Positions 61,339-64,000 of a stretch of DNA of 64,000 nt are shown here, piece by piece. Every line of letters begins with the position of its first letter. Position 1 is the stretch's first letter. The DNA is taken from IMG/VR virus record IMGVR_UViG_3300044628_001312, positions 1-64,000 of that record; one strand, given 5' to 3'. The translations under genes and the position numbers were made by a program. The notes below the pieces were generated by a model. The model worked only from the letters and a program-made list of their open reading frames with translations. It was not told the DNA's origin and did not search any database. Source of the stretch: a virus.

Positions 61339-61959
61339 CTAGAATATCATGCTTGTTGCTAAAAGTGTTGCATTTTGCTGGGTCATATTTGTTAAGAACT
61401 CGTACTTTGGATAGTATACACCAAGATTGAGTATCTGGTCTGCTTTCCAACTGTCTAGCTCTGTTATTACATTTTGTACTGCTGTTTCTCCCGCTGGTCC
61501 TGTTGCACCTTGGGGTCCTGTAATACCTTGTGCGCCTGCTGCTCCTACTGGTCCCTTTAAGTTTCCTTGAAGAACCCATGTAGTGTTTGAAGAGTTATAT
61601 TGAAAATAATCTCCAGTTGTTGTATTTAAATATGTGTCTAATCCTAGCTTGCTTGCTGGGTTTGATCCTGTTGGATTAGCGATTCCTGTAAATGTATAAG
61701 AACCTCTTTGTCCCGCCACACCTTGTGATCCTGCAGCACCTGCTGCGCCAGTTGGTCCTGCTGGAATTTGAAAATTAAATATTGCAGCTGATGATGTTCC
61801 ACCATTTACAATTGATGCTGCTGTTCCTGCTGCAACAGTTGTAACTGTTCCTACAGAAATAGTTGCCGCAGAACCTGTAGGTCCTGTTGCACCTTGGGGT
61901 CCTGGTCTTGAACCAGCGACGGTGACCCATGAGGTACCGTTCCATCTTTTTAGTGACAT
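61339..61959 (-). CDS. Collagen-like protein (short segments)
   Basis: The 206-residue protein begins [30 protein letters not shown], with the W-NGTSW anchor used by other fibres. It has three short collagen stretches separated by AATISVGTVTTVAAGTAASIVNGGTSSAAIFNFQIP and TGIANPTGSNPASKLGLDTYLNTT modules (in parts). The C-terminal helix end is WKADQILNLGVYYPKYEFL. It connects the large proteins on either side. It is the smallest of the four collagen-like proteins. Confidence 0.75.
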   Translation of the reverse strand: MSLKRWNGTSWVTVAGSRPGPQGATGPTGSAATISVGTVTTVAAGTAASIVNGGTSSAAIFNFQIPAGPTGAAGAAGSQGVAGQRGSYTFTGIANPTGSNPASKLGLDTYLNTTTGDYFQYNSSNTTWVLQGNLKGPVGAAGAQGITGPQGATGPAGETAVQNVITELDSWKADQILNLGVYYPKYEFLTNMTQQNATLLATSMIF

Positions 61960-61995
61960 TTTATGACCCTCCTATCCTAAATTATACCAGAATGG

Positions 61996-63921
61996 CTATT
62001 CAAAGCCCATCCAAGCTAAAGCTTTTAAATCTTCAAACACTGTTGAATTTGAAGAAATAATATTATTTATATTAGATGCGGTTACTATTGCTAGCCACTG
62101 TCCTTGGCTTCTTACGTACGCCAGTCCAGTTGAAGCGTCTGAGGCAACAAAACCATTTGGTGCATTTTGTGGAAAGTTTGCAACTGTTGCATAATTTGTA
62201 AAAGTTAATTGATCATAATAGCTTGGGCTTTCGTTTTCATTTATATCTACCCATAGCTGTACGTTATTTGGATTAGGAGCCGTTGCTCCAAACTCTACAA
62301 TTGCACCATCAAATTCATCTGTATCTATCCAAAGCTCTCCTGGGTATGAAGGTGTCCCTGGTTCGTCTGCGCTATAAATTAATTCTTGAATTGGTTCAAC
62401 ATTGTCTACCCAGAATTCATATTGTTCTGGATCTGGAGCAACACCGCCTGTATAAAATTGATTAAAAGGAGTATCAATATCATCAACATCAATCCACAAA
62501 TCTCCAGTTTGTGTTGCTCCTGCTGGGGGTGCAACTAGTCCAACAAAGAAAACAGATGGAGCTGCGGTGTTGTCTGTAGGTGTAAGAGAAAGTCCTCCTC
62601 CACCTCCTCCAACCTGAATATCATCCCAAAGTAAACCAGTCCACACCTTTAGTTTGTCTAAAGGAAGGTTGTAATAAATTTGTCCGTGTACTGGATTTTG
62701 TGGAGGGAACTCTAGTCCAACAATTACACCATTGGTAAATGTATTTTTAGATGTCCAGGTGTTTGTTGTTGATAAAGAAAGATCTGTTGATACGTACTCC
62801 CAAGTTGAAGATAGGGCATTCCAAACTTTTAATGATCTAGTGCTGCCGCTTCTGTATTCATCAGTATCAAACCAGAAAGCTCCGTCTGCTGGTGATGCTG
62901 GAGCAGAAGCAGACATAATGGCTTTTGATGGCGGAATAATAGTTTCTAAAATAAGCTTATTTGTATCATCGTCATATGTTGCTGTAATATTAGGATTTAA
63001 TCCATGCGTAAATAAAGGAGCAATATAGTCTTGAGCCTGCTCTTGAGTTAACTGAGCGGTTACTGCCAAATTAATCCGATTTGCAACATCGTCATATGTA
63101 GCGGTTACATTTGTATGGCCAGCGTGTGCGAATAGGCTAGAAACTGAGTCTTGTGCGGCTTCAGTAAACCCTGGAAGATCTTTAGTGGTTATTTCAAAAT
63201 TTAATTTTCCTGTTGGATCATCATATGTAATACCTAGTCCTGTAGAGTAAACGTTTCCTGAGACCATTCCTGCAACAACATCTTGAACAACTTCTGTTGT
63301 GTTTGCTAGTGCTAGGTAGGTGCTTGCTGCAGTAGTTATATTAAGTTTAGTTGCAAGGGCTGTTGTTATCGTTGTTGCAAAATTTGCATCGTCGCCTATC
63401 GCTGCAGCAATTTCATTTAATGTATTTAGCACTCCTGGTGCTGCATCTATAAGGTTAGATATTGCTGTATCTACATAGGATCTGTCAGCTATAACAGATG
63501 TATCAACCTGAATAGTAATTACATTTGTTGTATCGTTAAATGTTTTTGAAATACCATTTCCAGCTGTGAGTGCTTGAGCTACTGCAGTTACTACTTCATC
63601 GTCATCGTAGGTTGCCGTCAAGCTTAAAATATTTGTAGTGTCATTATAAGACACAGTAATTCCAGTGTGAGTACCGCCCAATATTGAGGCAGCTGCTAGG
63701 TCTTTAATTTCGTTTGGGTCTTGAAAATTTATTTCTAGCTGTCTAACCTTATAGTCAAGAGAAGATGGGTCGGTTGAGTTATCAACACCAACTTTATTCT
63801 CAAGAGCTTCTATGGCATCGTTTGCATTTGCATGTTGGGAGGCGTGAGATACTAGAGACGTTGAGTCTGTAGGTTGTGGATTAATTAGTTGGTCTTTTGA
63901 TGCTGGAAATGTAGTTGCCAT
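61996..63921 (-). CDS. Large fibre protein with YDD-type beta repeats
   Basis: The 641-residue protein begins SKDQLINPQPTDSTSLVSHASQHANANDAIEALENKVGVDN, an N-terminal pattern common in fibres of marine phages. Repeats of 'I-vtYDD--n-l-l--' occur: TGITVSYNDTTNILSLTATYDDD, NVTATYDDVANRINLAVTAQ and NITATYDDDTNKLILETI. It also has 'gdlWIDvdd' strands (GDLWIDVDDIDTP, PGELWIDTDEFDG). It ends near KALAWMGFE. These repeats form a trimeric shaft. AGGTG precedes the ATG. It is the first gene of the block in the window. Confidence 0.7.
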   Translation of the reverse strand: MATTFPASKDQLINPQPTDSTSLVSHASQHANANDAIEALENKVGVDNSTDPSSLDYKVRQLEINFQDPNEIKDLAAASILGGTHTGITVSYNDTTNILSLTATYDDDEVVTAVAQALTAGNGISKTFNDTTNVITIQVDTSVIADRSYVDTAISNLIDAAPGVLNTLNEIAAAIGDDANFATTITTALATKLNITTAASTYLALANTTEVVQDVVAGMVSGNVYSTGLGITYDDPTGKLNFEITTKDLPGFTEAAQDSVSSLFAHAGHTNVTATYDDVANRINLAVTAQLTQEQAQDYIAPLFTHGLNPNITATYDDDTNKLILETIIPPSKAIMSASAPASPADGAFWFDTDEYRSGSTRSLKVWNALSSTWEYVSTDLSLSTTNTWTSKNTFTNGVIVGLEFPPQNPVHGQIYYNLPLDKLKVWTGLLWDDIQVGGGGGGLSLTPTDNTAAPSVFFVGLVAPPAGATQTGDLWIDVDDIDTPFNQFYTGGVAPDPEQYEFWVDNVEPIQELIYSADEPGTPSYPGELWIDTDEFDGAIVEFGATAPNPNNVQLWVDINENESPSYYDQLTFTNYATVANFPQNAPNGFVASDASTGLAYVRSQGQWLAIVTASNINNIISSNSTVFEDLKALAWMGFE

Positions 63922-63959
63922 TAGTGTTCACCTCTTACACAATTATACATCATAAGCAT

Positions 63960-64000
63960 CTAAAGGTATGGGCTATAAAAACCTTGATCTTCCCTGAAGT
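63960..64000 (-). CDS. Possible C-terminal end of an upstream gene
   Basis: The frame ending at a TAG (63960-63962) reads FREDQGFYSPYL, a protein-like end. With only about 12 residues visible no family can be given. The gap to the next gene (63922-63959) holds a TATAAT with a poor -35. Confidence 0.3.
   Translation of the reverse strand, partial: FREDQGFYSPYL

Noticed and set aside
63942-63947. TATAAT box before the gene at 63921
   Set aside because: The -35 region (CATACC) is poor and the area is AT-rich; not supported as a promoter.
1-64000. tRNA or rRNA genes
   Set aside because: Almost all sequence is in coding frames and the gaps are too short; I saw no cloverleaf in the gaps, although a tRNA scan was not possible.

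Overview
The window looks like one contiguous piece of a large tailed double-stranded DNA phage with a siphovirus-type long tail. Every gene I accept lies on the minus strand, so transcription runs from high to low coordinates. The DNA is clearly AT-rich by eye (not computed), genes are tightly packed with TAATG and ATGA overlaps, and Shine-Dalgarno sites of the AGGAGG type are common. No integrase, repressor or other lysogeny gene is visible, which suggests a lytic phage. The host is not shown directly. A secreted transcobalamin-like protein, tiny HTH proteins and Gly-X-Thr collagen-like fibres are features I associate with phages of Actinobacteria, so a low-GC aquatic actinobacterium is my tentative guess (inference only).

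Layout in transcription order. (1) 64000 to about 40.6 kb is a 23 kb block of fibre and adhesion genes. It holds large beta-structured fibres, four collagen-like proteins, two glycine-rich adhesin-like proteins with small helper proteins, LamG/concanavalin-like and fibronectin-like proteins, a cupredoxin-like fibre tip and a glycosyltransferase. (2) 40.5 to 31.3 kb is the head and neck module: portal, prohead protease with a nested scaffold start, HK97-type major capsid protein, head-tail connectors, tail terminator, major tail protein, and the two tail assembly chaperones joined by a -1 frameshift. (3) 31.3 to 14.1 kb holds a 2768-residue tape measure protein, distal tail and hub-like proteins, and a large fibre ending in an S74 intramolecular chaperone. 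(4) 14.1 kb is a regulatory boundary with a sigma70-like promoter, a palindrome over its -10 box and an intrinsic terminator. (5) 14.0 to 0 kb is the replication, recombination and nucleotide module: metallophosphoesterase, DnaB-like helicase, DnaG-like primase, gp32-like ssDNA-binding protein, DnaE-type polymerase with a complete PHP metal site, MazG-like hydrolase, RecA, two Holliday-junction-type nucleases, a Cas4/RecB-like nuclease and several tiny zinc-finger proteins. Inside this module sits a three-gene cassette with a cob(I)alamin adenosyltransferase and a DUF4430/transcobalamin-like secreted protein.

The replication module supplies most of a replisome: helicase, primase, SSB and a polymerase that probably proofreads through its PHP domain, since no DnaQ is seen. 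The recombination proteins process replication intermediates. The structural modules encode a head with a protease-processed scaffold and a very long tail carrying many adhesins. Terminase, lysis genes and a sliding clamp are not in the window. The points most worth a second look are the B12 cassette, the kinase-like insertion in the tape measure, the GPT/GAT collagen fibres with an operonic glycosyltransferase, the cupredoxin-like fibre tip, the CCCAAAC frameshift site with nested stems, and the promoter-palindrome-terminator switch at 14.04-14.10 kb.
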